Source: Hyperoplus lanceolatus (lineage: Eukaryota; Chordata; Actinopteri; Uranoscopiformes; Ammodytidae). From it: 64,000 nt of DNA. Positions 40,582 through 49,348 of the stretch are shown here, in pieces. Numbering within the stretch: position 1 is the stretch's first letter; each line of letters begins with the position of its first letter. The translations under genes and the position numbers were made by a program. The notes below the pieces were generated by a model, which made no database searches, had not been told where the DNA came from, and saw only the letters and a program-made list of their open reading frames with translations. The stretch spans positions 21,286,501 through 21,350,500 of the forward strand of contig CM049407.1 in the NCBI GenBank assembly GCA_026929865.2. Reading direction: 5' to 3'.

Positions 40582-41674
40582 TACACTCCACAAAAATATA
40601 AACGCAACACTTTTGTTTTTGCTCCCATTTTTCATGAGATGGACTTAAAGATCTAAAATTCATTTCAGATACACAATTGTACCATTTCTCTCAAACGTTG
40701 TTCACAAATCTGTCTAAATGTGGGATAGTGAGTGATAGTGAGACAGATTTGTGAACAATGTTTGAGAGAAATGGTACAATTGTGTATCTGGAATGAATTT
40801 TAGATCTTTAAGTCCATCTCATGAAAAATGGGAGCAAAAACAAAAGTGTTGCGTTTATATTTTTGTTGAGTGTATATTTACTTTAGTGACTTTAGTGATA
40901 GTCATCCCACAACTGGGAAGTTCGACATTCTGAGCAGCTATCTGTCAGCAACACAGTTTTATATAACATCATATAATACAAATATTGTTTTGATATCATT
41001 TAGCTGTAAGCCATTCTTTTCTACTTACAGTACATCAGATTGTAGTGCTTCATGAACCAGGCATTCATTGCACAATCTGTCCCCGTTGCAGTTGGGCATC
41101 CCTAAGAAAAATCTACATATTTTAGTCTGACCACCAATTATTGACGTTTTAGGCCGAAACCATAAATTGATTTTTAATTCACTTGTTTTTCTCTCCTAAT
41201 ATAGTCCACCAGCCTCTCCGTCACCATCAGCTGGGACACATGTAAGAAAAGAGGTGAGATTCACTGTCATTTTCCAATCTATTCACTAGTTTAAATCTGT
41301 CGCAGAGTGTACCGGCAAAATAACTGAGAAAAACAGCATAGTTTACTCCATTTTGTCGGGTCTCAGTTAATTTGTTTCTTTTGTTTCCTCAGAATTAAAT
41401 TTCAGGGGGCGCCTTTAGCTCAGTTGGTAAGGCGTCCCCCTCCCGGGCCGGGCCCAGCAGCAGACCCGGGTTCGATTCCCACCCGCGGTCGTTCTCTGCA
41501 TGTCACTCCCCTCTCTGCCCCGTTTCACCTCTGTCTCTCTGCACTATCAATAAAGCATAAAAATGCCCAAAAAATATCTTTAAAAAAAAAAGAATTAAAT
41601 TTCAGGAGACTGAGGTGACGCCATGTGACGTGCTAGCGGGCACACATGAAGCTGGAGGGACATACTGCAAATGA
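21795..41674 (+). CDS. ophn1: Oligophrenin-1 (BAR-PH-RhoGAP protein), 24 coding exons, about 818 aa
   Basis: A Rho GTPase-activating protein that binds membranes through BAR and PH domains and promotes GTP hydrolysis on Rho-family GTPases; in mammals it works at synapses and in endocytosis. Exons: 21795-21948, 23100-23195, 23745-23806, 24650-24721, 25490-25591, 25705-25815, 26325-26429, 26539-26668, 26785-26885, 27645-27736, 28919-28997, 31143-31176, 31362-31424, 31891-31965, 32623-32707, 32963-33021, 34051-34156, 34273-34432, 36416-36563, 37947-38255, 38781-38925, 39938-39988, 41205-41253 and 41606-41674. All join in frame with GT-AG introns. The start MGHPPLEFS is identical to recalled human OPHN1, which separates it from ARHGAP10, 26 and 42 (MGLP or MGLQ starts). 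Length is close to human (802 aa). There is no SH3 domain, again as in OPHN1. The last exon is uncertain because a SINE has landed at its acceptor. It faces ar tail-to-tail. Confidence 0.93.
21949..23099. other. ophn1: ophn1 intron 1
   Basis: A phase-1 intron of 1.15 kb with GTAAGC donor and AAAG acceptor. No repeat or further exon was recognised. Confidence 0.8.
25855..26165. mobile_element. MITE in ophn1 intron 6
   Basis: The ends AAGGTGGAGTCAGTGATTCT and the near reverse complement at 26140-26165 are flanked by TTA on both sides, as expected for a Harbinger-like target. The inner GGAGAATGC motif is also paired with GCATTCTCC. There is no coding capacity. A diverged similar left end lies at about 34505 in intron 18. 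Confidence 0.7.
26669..28997 (+). CDS. ophn1: ophn1 exons 9-11: PH domain
   Basis: Three exons (26785-26885, 27645-27736 and 28919-28997) continue the PH domain begun in exon 8, residues about 265-368. Typical features are [14 protein letters not shown], the basic [20 protein letters not shown] strand and the closing helix with [15 protein letters not shown] domains of this family bind phosphoinositides. A 16-base poly-C run lies in the intron after exon 9. Confidence 0.92.
28998..31142. other. ophn1: ophn1 intron 11, with a SINE
   Basis: A 2.1-kb intron, the longest of the gene, dividing the PH and RhoGAP halves. Apart from the SINE at 29526-29776 no structured element was recognised. Confidence 0.7.
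29526..29776 (-). mobile_element. tRNA-derived SINE in ophn1 intron 11
   Basis: Read on the minus strand it starts GGGGGCGACTGTGGCTCTGG, has a pol III A-box-like TGGCTCTGGTGG and a B box GGTTCGATCCC, then a body containing TGTCCTTGGGCAAGACACTT, typical of a widespread teleost SINE group. A 13-bp duplication, CTTTGCCACCAAT, flanks it (29513-29525 and 29777-29789). It is inserted against the direction of the gene. Confidence 0.88.
31143..34432 (+). CDS. ophn1: ophn1 exons 12-18: RhoGAP domain with intact arginine finger
   Basis: Seven exons encode residues about 369-562, the RhoGAP domain. The catalytic loop reads [11 protein letters not shown]. Counting through the joined exons places its arginine at residue 409, the same number as the known arginine finger of human OPHN1. 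Other conserved parts are [52 protein letters not shown] and [11 protein letters not shown]. The domain therefore looks catalytically competent. Confidence 0.93.
34735..34873 (+). mobile_element. SINE 3' fragment with (ACTT)n tail
   Basis: The GCCATCGGTGTTTGAGTG motif, then GTAAAGCGCTTTGGAAG, GAAGCGCCTTGTGACCC and a terminal ACTT repeat, are the usual 3' body of the same broad teleost SINE group as 29526-29776, here on the plus strand. The tRNA-like head is missing. Confidence 0.6.
35273..36191. mobile_element. TTAA-flanked non-autonomous transposon, 919 bp
   Basis: Left end AGCAGCTCCGAGTAAC and right end GTTACTCGTAGTGGCT are inverted with few mismatches and sit inside TTAA (35269-35272 and 36192-36195). 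A second inverted pair, CTCCGTGAGAGTAGTTAAG with its partner near 35990-36010, brackets a sub-terminal palindrome that includes AGTTGATGCAGTGTCACT. There is no transposase. piggyBac or Kolobok are the likely donors. Confidence 0.65.
36416..41674 (+). CDS. ophn1: ophn1 exons 19-24: proline-rich tail
   Basis: Exons 19-24 encode residues about 563-818, without an SH3 domain. Exon 19 has [20 protein letters not shown], close to recalled human OPHN1, where such proline motifs bind SH3 partners. Exon 21 has [16 protein letters not shown] and exon 22 has [16 protein letters not shown], both near-matches to the human tail. Exons 20 and 23 are poorly conserved. Exon 23 ends HVRKE at a GTGAGA donor. 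The final exon shown (41606-41674) adds 22 residues and is the least certain, as two upstream acceptors compete with it. Confidence 0.85.
36693..36754. repeat. (GT)n microsatellite in ophn1 intron 19
   Basis: About 31 uninterrupted GT units within the intron. Confidence 0.97.
37380..37864. mobile_element. MITE family A, copy 2, in ophn1 intron 19
   Basis: Ends AAGGTCAC and TGACCTT, TA on both sides, 485 bp, matching 12530-12968 along its length (AATGCACTTTT, ATGAGAAAAAACAACCC, GGCGGGGTTTAA and ACTACACCATGAAAA landmarks). It ends about 80 bp before exon 20. Confidence 0.8.
38926..39937. other. ophn1: ophn1 intron 21
   Basis: About 1 kb. It contains several ATGTAATAA-like motifs at 39020-39180 that may be an old repeat, but no boundaries can be set. 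Confidence 0.6.
39989..41204. other. ophn1: ophn1 intron 22, with a MITE
   Basis: A 1.2-kb intron with a poly-A/(TA)n stretch at about 40539-40583 directly beside the MITE at 40584-40872. Nothing else was recognised. Confidence 0.6.
40584..40872. mobile_element. Palindromic Tc1/mariner-type MITE, 289 bp
   Basis: Left end CACTCCACAAAAATATAAAC and a right end that is its near reverse complement are flanked by TA (40582-40583 and 40873-40874). The inverted match runs nearly to the centre around 40725, giving arms of about 135 bp. CACTCAACAAAAATATAAAC is a common teleost mariner-type terminus. It landed in a TA-repeat. Confidence 0.85.
41406..41590 (+). mobile_element. tRNA-derived SINE at the last ophn1 splice acceptor
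   Basis: A SINE with A box TAGCTCAGTTGG, B box GGTTCGATTCC, the teleost motif CTGCATGTCACTCCCC and an AATAAAGCATAAAAATGCCC tail with poly-A. A 15-bp duplication, AGAATTAAATTTCAG, flanks it (41391-41405 and 41591-41605), so the AG used to enter the last exon is present on both sides of the SINE. It lies in the same direction as ophn1. Confidence 0.92.
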
Positions 41675-41754
41675 ACACTGTCCAAGTCGATCTTATCGGA
41701 TATAGACTGAAGAAATTGCTCTCCATGGAACTGCATGGGTGTTTTTTTTCATAT

Positions 41755-41760
41755 AATAAA
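41755..41760 (+). terminator. ophn1: Candidate ophn1 polyadenylation signal (AATAAA)
   Basis: AATAAA lies 81 bases after the putative ophn1 stop codon and is the first such hexamer there. It is part of the ATAATAAA duplicated by the hAT insertion, so a second copy exists at 42502-42507. Whether either is used is unknown. Confidence 0.35.
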
Positions 41761-41886
41761 TAGGGCTGTCAAGCGATTAAAAAAATTAATCTAATTAATT
41801 ACAGGCTCTGTGATTAATTAATCTAAATTAATCGCATACTTTTATGACACTTTTATACCTGTTTATAAACAGCTGTATAGCCTGCT

Positions 41887-41949
<63 letters not shown>

Positions 41950-42055
41950 GTAACTTCTGTCTCCACAACAGACAGCGCTGCACTGCCACAGATGCTTATG
42001 CCGATTCATTCACCATCGTCGTACTCATAGGCAAAAATATTGAGAGACACGCACA

Positions 42056-42091
<36 letters not shown>

Positions 42092-42499
42092 CACACACAC
42101 ACACAGTTTACGCGGACGACGAGACAGCTAGCAAACAGAATTGAGACACGGGGAGAAAGATTGAGAGATACTGTTTTGAACCTAGCCTACATTGTTGCAC
42201 CCACTAAATCAATAATGCACAGACACTGGCTGCGGAGAATAAAGTAAGATGTCTTCCTACCTTCAAGCTTATTAAACCGTCTATAGAGCCCTCGGCCCCC
42301 TGCTTCTCTCTTTACTTTTCTCCCTTTCACCCGCGCGGGCTGTGTCTGCTTCAGGTGCAGCTCGGTGCAGCTACGCACCACTTTTGCACCGGGTCAAAGG
42401 GCATTATAGAAGTGCGATTAATCTGCGTTAATTTTTTTAATCGCGTTAATTTTTCTGTGATTAATTAATCGAAATTAACGCGTTAATTTGACAGCCCTA
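41761..42499. mobile_element. Non-autonomous hAT element, 739 bp
   Basis: TAGGGCTGTC at the left and GACAGCCCTA at the right, with AATTAATCG-rich subterminal repeats, is a very common vertebrate hAT-type terminus. The 8-bp duplication ATAATAAA flanks it (41753-41760 and 42500-42507). Inside are (CT)n at about 41889-41950 and (CA)n at about 42056-42106. No transposase is encoded. Confidence 0.9.
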
Positions 42500-42507
42500 A
42501 TAATAAA

Positions 42508-43765
42508 GAAAGGTGTTCTAAGGCAGCACTGTAGCAAATTGACTTTTGAATGAGCTCCCAATCGTTTTGAAACAGTGTTCCCACAGACCTTTGTTTCCTA
42601 CTGATTGAAAAAGTTGTCAACTAATCTCTACAATATATAGTCATTTTACAGTGTTAAAATGTTTGAATGACCGTTTTAAATGGAGGGAACTAACTAACTG
42701 GTTATAACAGCTTACTTTGACGTCTTCTCGACACCCTCTACCCTCTTAACGCTTGTTTTAAAAATTGTAAAACATTTTCGAAACAAGATTATTTAATTAA
42801 AATGTACTTAATCGGTTTAATCAGTATTCATTTGAAAATGTTGAAATATTAGTAATAATATTAACGTCTAGATTTGATTAAATTAATTGGATAAAGCATA
42901 TTAATTTTGAGCTACATTCATGGAGTCAAAAGCTATTTTAGTTTGTCTATTCAAAAAGGAATATTTAAATCAAAAATGTCATCTTGTACTGTATACTGTA
43001 TGTGTCATTCAGACATACGTCACTTTTTAAGAGGCATTACAAAAAAAAAGTATTGTGCTATGTTTAAATTGCAATTGTCTGAATTCCAGTCAAGGTAGTT
43101 TAAATTTACATAAGGAATATAATGCTAGTGTTAGTTTAATAGGAAATGATTAAAAACATATTCACTAGTTATAGTCCCTCATCTATGACCTCGTTGTCAT
43201 TTGCTTCTTATCTAATGTAGGTAGGTCAGGTCTTATAGGAGGGTTCTCAATGATTATCAGTTTCAAGAAAAACACATTGTTACAATATGTGAAAATAACA
43301 CTCCAGAGTTTTGTTTTTATTTTTTCATTCTTAAAAGTTATTTTAATTTTACGCTTTTTATTTTGATAAGCCAACTTGAAAATTCTGTTCTTTTTCTGGT
43401 TGGATTTGTTTTCATAAAAGGAAAATAAACATGAATAGTTTGTCAAACGGCTCATGAGTATTTTTTTGTATAGTATCTTTGTTTTTTTTGTTTATTGTAA
43501 TAATTATTTTTATTGTAAAAGTCTGTTTTTTATTTTTTGTTGTCAGAAAATATATTTTTACAATCTTTGCCATTACTTTCTAGACAAAGCGGCATGCTAA
43601 CAGCTCTATGAAGCTATTAACCGTCACAGCAGTTATTTGAGATATGTTCATTCAAAGCCACTAATGTCAACCTGCTGACATCGCTAGAGGAAACGTCAGG
43701 GGATCACCAAAGTCAGATAGCTTTCTGCTGTGGGGGACCCGACTGTCTATACATACTTGCATGGC
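42508..43765. other. Intergenic DNA 3' of ophn1, no gene seen
   Basis: Strongly AT-rich. It may include distal ophn1 3' UTR, but nothing marks its end. Confidence 0.4.
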
Positions 43766-44250
43766 AATTCATCAAACTGAGCAGCAAAATAATTGGACAA
43801 CAGCAGGAATAACTCATCAGCATTTACAACAACCTTGGATATCACACACACTCTACACAGCCAGTATTGCCTCTTACCGTCAGGCTACAGATACAGAGCC
43901 CCTACAGTGAGAACAAACAGAGCCCTGTCAAGCTTTCTACCGGCCTCCATAGACTTTTAATGGTTAAAACCCTTTTTGAACTGTCTCCTCTCTTTTTTTT
44001 TCTTTTTACTATTTTTTTTAACTTATTTATTACTCCTCCACTATGGAGGTAGCCTACTATTTATTCACTAGGCTTAGCAAAGATAGTTTTTATCTGCCAT
44101 ATGTCGAGTGCGGGCTGATGCTGTGTGTGTGTGCGCGTGTGTGTTTGTATGTTGTATGTACTGTTGGGTATGGACACACCCTGCTGCTCCTCCACATATG
44201 AAGTTCCTAACGGAAGAATAAAGTTCTTTGAATTGAATTGATGAATCCAT
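43766..44250 (+). mobile_element. LINE 3' fragment
   Basis: Broken coding traces near 43770-43960 resemble the C-terminal end of fish L2/Rex-type ORF2, where motifs like LPSGYRYRAPTVRTNRA precede a PASIDF-type end. The 3' end has AATAAAGTTCTTTGAATTGA, a tail typical of these LINEs. It is 5'-truncated and the RT core is missing. Confidence 0.6.
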
Positions 44251-45012
44251 CCAATACCCGTCAAAATATTTCAGTCTGGACCAAAGTGGTGGTCATGCCG
44301 ACGTACTGCTAATAATGACAATGACAACTCCAGCTTCTTCCTTACAGTACGTATCCTTTACTTACAGGACCCTCTGTCTTCCCCCAGTCCATTGTCTGTG
44401 GTTTTTGCATATGTAACAAACCTCATAGATCCATCTGACTACTACCATGATTTTTTTTAAAAACCTCAACCAAGATCATAATTTGTCATGTGTTGCCACG
44501 AGGGTTGGCCACTGTTTATATAAATCCAATTAAATTAACAGGAAATGCATCTGAAGAGGGAAGTACATTTTTTTAAAATGAAATACAATGAAAAGGAGGA
44601 ACACAATGGTCTCCAGCATAACACATTCAGTGGTTTTGTGTTGAAATACCCTTCTTTTTTAAAAACCTGTTGGACATTGTATTTATCCTGCCGTCTACTC
44701 CTCCCACCACATTCCAATCTCTACTCCCAGTTGGAGCACTCACCTTCTCTGCTCTGCACTTTCCTTTCCACATTTAGATCAACAAAAACTCAAAGCTTGA
44801 TTTTACTCTACCGGCCTCAGCAGTTGACTTGTTGCTTGGTTGTCTCGCATCACGGACTGCTGGAAATTGTCTTGTCGACCTCAGATGACCTTGAGCTCCA
44901 GTAAATTAAGATGCATCACATTTTTATTTATTCTAGCCTGAATGTCCCTTGATTTCTTTTTGTCCCATTATTTTTTCTCATTTTAATGCTCTTATCACAC
45001 CCATTCTAATAT
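44251..45012. other. Intergenic DNA, no gene seen
   Basis: No exon or bounded element was recognised between the LINE fragment and the hairpin at 45013. Confidence 0.4.
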
Positions 45013-45080
45013 ATGATATTTTAGAAGAAATACACTGAATTACAATGGTGTAATTCTGTGTATTTCTTCTAAAATATCAT
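45013..45080. repeat. Near-perfect 31-bp-stem hairpin
   Basis: ATGATATTTTAGAAGAAATA and the bases after it pair with their reverse complement ending at 45080. The 31-nt arms differ at one position and leave a loop of about six bases. Nothing shows whether it is a tiny MITE, a local inverted duplication or a transcribed hairpin. Confidence 0.7.
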
Positions 45081-45199
45081 AATTTGCAATTCAGTGCAAA
45101 TAACAATAATTAATGTGAAATTACGCTTTAGGACATGTTCCGTTTGAATTGACAGTAACTTAACTGCGAGCCGTTTCAGTGTTTCATACAACAGCATGT

Positions 45200-45300
45200 G
45201 AAGCCATGATGACAAGCGTTAATCATGCGATAAAAAAATTGACGCCGTTAAAATGGGTTTGCGTTAAAGCCGTTAATAACGCGTTAAACTGACAGCACTA
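45200..45300. mobile_element. Diverged hAT terminus, related to 41761-42499
   Basis: AACGCGTTAAACTGACAGCACTA at the right edge, preceded by repeated GTTAA motifs, is a worn version of the right end of the hAT element at 41761-42499. No matching left end was found. Confidence 0.5.
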
Positions 45301-46553
45301 GTTACTATTATTTGAATGTTGTTACATACATATTCTCCATGTTTAATTATCTCGCTCAATGCAGCTTTCATGCAGTGCATGCAAGCTAGAATCCAAACAA
45401 CTAAAGTGAAGTAAATTTTCGGGCTCTGTGTGTGGCTCAATTTGAGTTGTTATCTGGCATATTTACATTCTAAGAAGACATAACCTGTATTTGGAGTTCA
45501 AAGGATAACATCCCATCTCCACCACTTCATGTACAGTAACTTGCTCAAATGCTTTAACTTTCGAACATTCTTATCACATCTTGAGTCCAATTTATTTTAA
45601 TTGCTTTTTATAAGATGATGCAGGGTTACACCTTTTGAAAAATACACATATTGAAAAAACACACATTTCGCAAAAGGTATAAATCAAACAAGAGATGACT
45701 TCATAAAGTGAAGTGTTTGGACACCAAAACAGACATAAAACAATATATACAGTACAGTTACTGTAGCATGTACAAATAACAAGGTTGATATCCAGTACAT
45801 TGGGCACATACCAGCTATTCTCAAGAAATGTGATGCAAACACTGTAGCCTACTGTGATTCAATCATATAAGTAGTAAAAATGTACACGGGGCATTGCATT
45901 CATATGGCTCATTGATGTGCGTGATTCATCGGCACTGTAATGCCTTAACGTGAAATACATAATGACGCTCAAACAACATTTAAAAACAATATGCATCATT
46001 ATTCAGAGCCAGCATTTATTTAAAGAGTAACGGAATGTTACATGTAACAATAGTCTTACAATATAGTGCATTCAGGAAATGTACGAAGGCTTGAAAATGA
46101 GCAATTTCTGAACTTTTGAATTTGATCAGAGGTTAAGAATTAAAGTACATGCTTACTTAAAACACTGATACTGTATTATTGTACGGTTGTTGCACATTCG
46201 AAATATGTATAATGATAATAATAATATCTGGGATCTTGTCATGTCTTATTTAGACTTCAGTGTAGGTTCAATTTAACACTAAACTTCTGTTGGGGTCTAG
46301 TCTCATTGATCACCGGCACTTGTCCAGAGCTAATGGATTTCCAATTCCTCCCCAAAAGTTTTTCACAAAGCAAATATTCTATAAATGACAAGGTGGCCAC
46401 ATGGAGATGGTCATTTCTGCAGATAAGTAAAATACTCATCAAAAAATTATTTACAAAAAACGTGAAACTGTATCATTGTCAACTTTCCACTGTACACTGT
46501 ACAACAAAATGGCATCATGCCTTCTGTCAGATGTTCCCATGCATTGAACAATG
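45301..46553. other. Intergenic DNA, no gene seen
   Basis: No gene or bounded repeat recognised. Confidence 0.4.
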
Positions 46554-46764
46554 ATGACACTCAGTGGCGGACTCAGACTGTTTGAAGGGCAGACCGCTGA
46601 CAGCCAGATACGGAAAAATTTAAGGAAGTTTTCCTTCATGTTGAGGTGATAGCTCACTATCATCGTCTCTCTTGTATTAAATTACCTACACTTGAATTAG
46701 GACCGGATCTTGAACGCTCAAAAAATGTATATACATTTTAAACGGATTATGCAAACTGAAAATA

Positions 46765-47612
46765 GGGGAGAGTGGCCTAAGTTCTGCCACTTTTTACTCA
46801 AAGTGACTTTAAAGTGAGGCCTTGACAGTAAAGTCTCCAACTCAAATATGTACATATATTTCAGGGTGTTGTGCATCCCTGGCAATAAAAACTTTGGATC
46901 TGGAATAAACTGTTGAAGAAATAAAGCTTTCGGAAAAAAAGTTGTCTTGTGGCACAACTTGCCCCCGGTGAGGTGTAAGTTGTGCCATTGGAGAAAATAC
47001 CATGGGGTAAATTGTGCCATTGATATATATCTCATAAACTGTAATGCAAGACAAATCCATTATTTAAGGTTTATTTAAAGTAAATAAAGTAAATATTTTA
47101 CAAAGATTTAAGGACAATTTTCTTAAACAAGGCCTAGCAGATCGAATGGTTTTACCTGCAAAGCTCACAATGACAAAGTCACCATCATCATCTTTCTGGC
47201 CATCTGAACTCTCATCAGTGGTGTCGTTAAGTTGAATGGAGATGTCATTCTCTTCTGAGCTACTGTAGACAATCACTTTCTTTTGGTGACCAGCGTATAT
47301 AGCCATGCCAATGGCACAACTCTCAGAAATGTACTTTTCACTAGCTGCTCCGCCCTTGTAGAACCAACTGCCACCTGGCATATGCGATTCCCCCTCCATT
47401 TCTGCCTTTAAATCAAGGCTCAAAACCCATCTGTACACCCTGTTTTTTCCTCCCCATTAACTATCTTACCTCTGCACTACTATCTTTGTTTATATGTGGA
47501 TGTATGGGCTTTATGTCTTTTATTTTGGTTATTGTTATTTTACCTTAATTTTTTACCTACTGAATGCACTTTGGACAGTGCAAACTGTTATAAATGTGCT
47601 TTTATAAATACA

Positions 47613-47665
<53 letters not shown>

Positions 47666-48086
47666 ATTACTTACTTACTTATAACTCACCCCAGGCCCTC
47701 TGGCACATATCACCCCATCCCCAGAATTTTGGATAATAAGCATGATGCAGCAGTTTAGGGCTGACATCTTGCTAACTATATAGACACAAAGTGTAGCATA
47801 CTAAAGCACTAAAACATGTGTCAAATGTTTTCAAACGTGTCTATAATTGTTCAGACACAGTAATCAAAAAACCTTGATCATGGAAATGTTACTTTGAAAG
47901 GCAAAAAACAGTTTCTTTAGCTTAAATGTGCTTATATCTTATTCAATGTTTCTCCCTTCTTTACAGGATGAGTTAAATGGATGGCTCTTCTTAAATATAT
48001 GGTCACATTTCCAATTTCTTCTATGGTTTTCTAGAAACAAGGGGTGGCACAACTTCCCCACCAGCACAACTTAGGCCACTCTCCCC
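46765..48086. mobile_element. TA-flanked DNA transposon nested in the hAT
   Basis: GGGGAGAGTGGCCTAAGTT at the left and AACTTAGGCCACTCTCCCC at the right are inverted, with TA outside each end. The minus strand at about 47090-47390 keeps an open frame including the stretch KDDDGDFVIVSFAGK, which resembles C-terminal pieces of fish transposon proteins but is not enough to name a superfamily. A LINE 3' end interrupts it. Confidence 0.75.
47396..47685 (+). mobile_element. LINE 3' end with (ACTT)n tail inside the nested transposon
   Basis: The plus strand encodes ISAFKSRLKTHLYTLFFPPH and a stop, the usual C-terminal end of a fish LINE ORF2 (FKSRLKTHL motif), followed by a 3' UTR with GCACTTTGGACAGTGC and an ACTT repeat from about 47617. 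Only the last 300 bp are present, as expected of a 5'-truncated copy. Confidence 0.7.
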
Positions 48087-48325
48087 TATTACATTTTTCT
48101 AACTTGGCACTAATTGCGCTTTTCCACTATGGGTACGGACATACTCTTAATCGCTTTTTGCTTCGTTATCCAGTGGAGATTTAAGCACCACTCGATGTAG
48201 CGTTTTGTCATAGCGACGCCAGATGAAAGCAACGCCTCTTTCGCGTTCCCTGTTCGTCAGCTACCAAAGAGAGGAAAGTCTGCACCTCATTAGCTAACCA
48301 CAACATGTTTTTTCGGTTTGCCATA

Positions 48326-49319
48326 TTCTTGCTCCAGAGGGCACATCATCATCATTTAGGCCTATTGTATGGAGGGGCAACCTAGGGCACTCAATCATTT
48401 TTGTTCACGTGTAAAGGGCAGCGAATAAGGCACTTTCTCTCGTTTACACCAATATAGAGGGCACTTTAGCAACACTTTTTCAACCATGGGGGCACCATAC
48501 GGGCATAAGGGCACTAGAAGGGCAACAGACGGGCAGAAGGGCACTAGAAGGGCACTAGAAGGACACCAGACGGGCAGAAGGGCACCATATGGGCAGAAGG
48601 GCACTAGAAGGGCAGAAGGGCACTAGAAGGGCAGAAGGACATCAGACGGGCAGAAGGGCACTAGAAGGGCAGAAGGACACCAGACGGGCAGAAGGGCACT
48701 AGAAGGGTACCAGACGGGCAGAAGGGCACTAGAAGGGCAGAAGGGCACCAGACGGGCAAAAGGGCACTAGAAGGGCACCAGATGGGCAGAATGGTACTAG
48801 AAGGGCACTAGAAGGACACCAAACGGGCAGAAGGGCACTAGAAGGGCACCAGACGGGCAGAAGGGCACTAGAAGGGCAGCAGAAGGACACCAGACGGGCA
48901 GAAGGGCACCAGACGGGCAGAAGGGCACTAGAACGGCAGAAGGGCACCAGATGGGCAAAAGGGCACTAGAAGGGCACCAGATGGGCAGAATGGTACTAGA
49001 AGGGCACTAGAAGGACACCAGACATGCCGAAGGGCACTAGAAGAGCACTAGAAGGACACCAGACCGGCAGAAGGGCACTAGAAGGGCACGAGAAGAGCAC
49101 CAGGCGGGCAGAAGGGCACTATAAAGTCACTCATTAAGGCACTTCATCGAATTTTCTTGTTCTAGAGGGCACATCATCATAATTTATTGTATGAAGGGGC
49201 ACCCTGGAAGGCACCAAATACATTTTTGCATGTGAAAAGGGCAGTCAATGAGGCATTTTCTCTCGTTTTTCACCACTCTTGAGGGCACTTTAGCGCGCTT
49301 TTTTCAACCAATGAGGCCC
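48326..49319. repeat. Minisatellite (AGAAGGGCACTAG type) bracketed by a direct duplication
   Basis: From about 48490 to 49122 the sequence is built of AGAAGGGCACTAG and AAGGGCACCAGACGGGC blocks in shifting order, with higher-order units of about 30 bp. On both sides lies a matching flank of roughly 165 bp (48326-48489 and 49153-49319) sharing AGAGGGCACATCATCAT, CTCTCGTTT and GAGGGCACTTTAGC. Open frames across it, such as ALLPVWCPSSALL, are by-products of the repeat. Confidence 0.85.
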
Positions 49320-49348
49320 CCCCCACTGAGTCCGCCACTGATGACACT

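Larger units (their letters stand above)
46562..49340. mobile_element. hAT element, 2.8 kb, carrying nested insertions and a minisatellite
   Basis: The ends CAGTGGCGGACTCAG and CTGAGTCCGCCACTG are exact inverted repeats, and the 8-bp duplication ATGACACT flanks them (46554-46561 and 49341-49348). This is the hAT signature. The interior holds a TA-flanked transposon (46765-48086), which in turn holds a LINE fragment, and on the right a tandem-repeat block (48326-49319). No hAT transposase is seen. Confidence 0.9.

Noticed and set aside
41406-41495. A functional tRNA gene (A and B boxes present)
   Set aside because: The tRNA-like head lacks a clean cloverleaf, continues into a SINE body and poly-A tail, and is bounded by a 15-bp target duplication.
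47064-47438. A 124-codon minus-strand open frame as a host gene
   Set aside because: It lies wholly inside the TA-flanked transposon, and its first part is antisense to a LINE tail. It is better read as transposon debris.
48395-48947. Cys/Pro-rich repeat protein frames (PVWCPSSALL units)
   Set aside because: These are translations of the AGAAGGGCACTAG minisatellite and have no start, splice or family support.
48490-49122. CRISPR-like array
   Set aside because: The repeats are contiguous with no unique spacers, and the host is a vertebrate. It is a minisatellite inside a hAT element.
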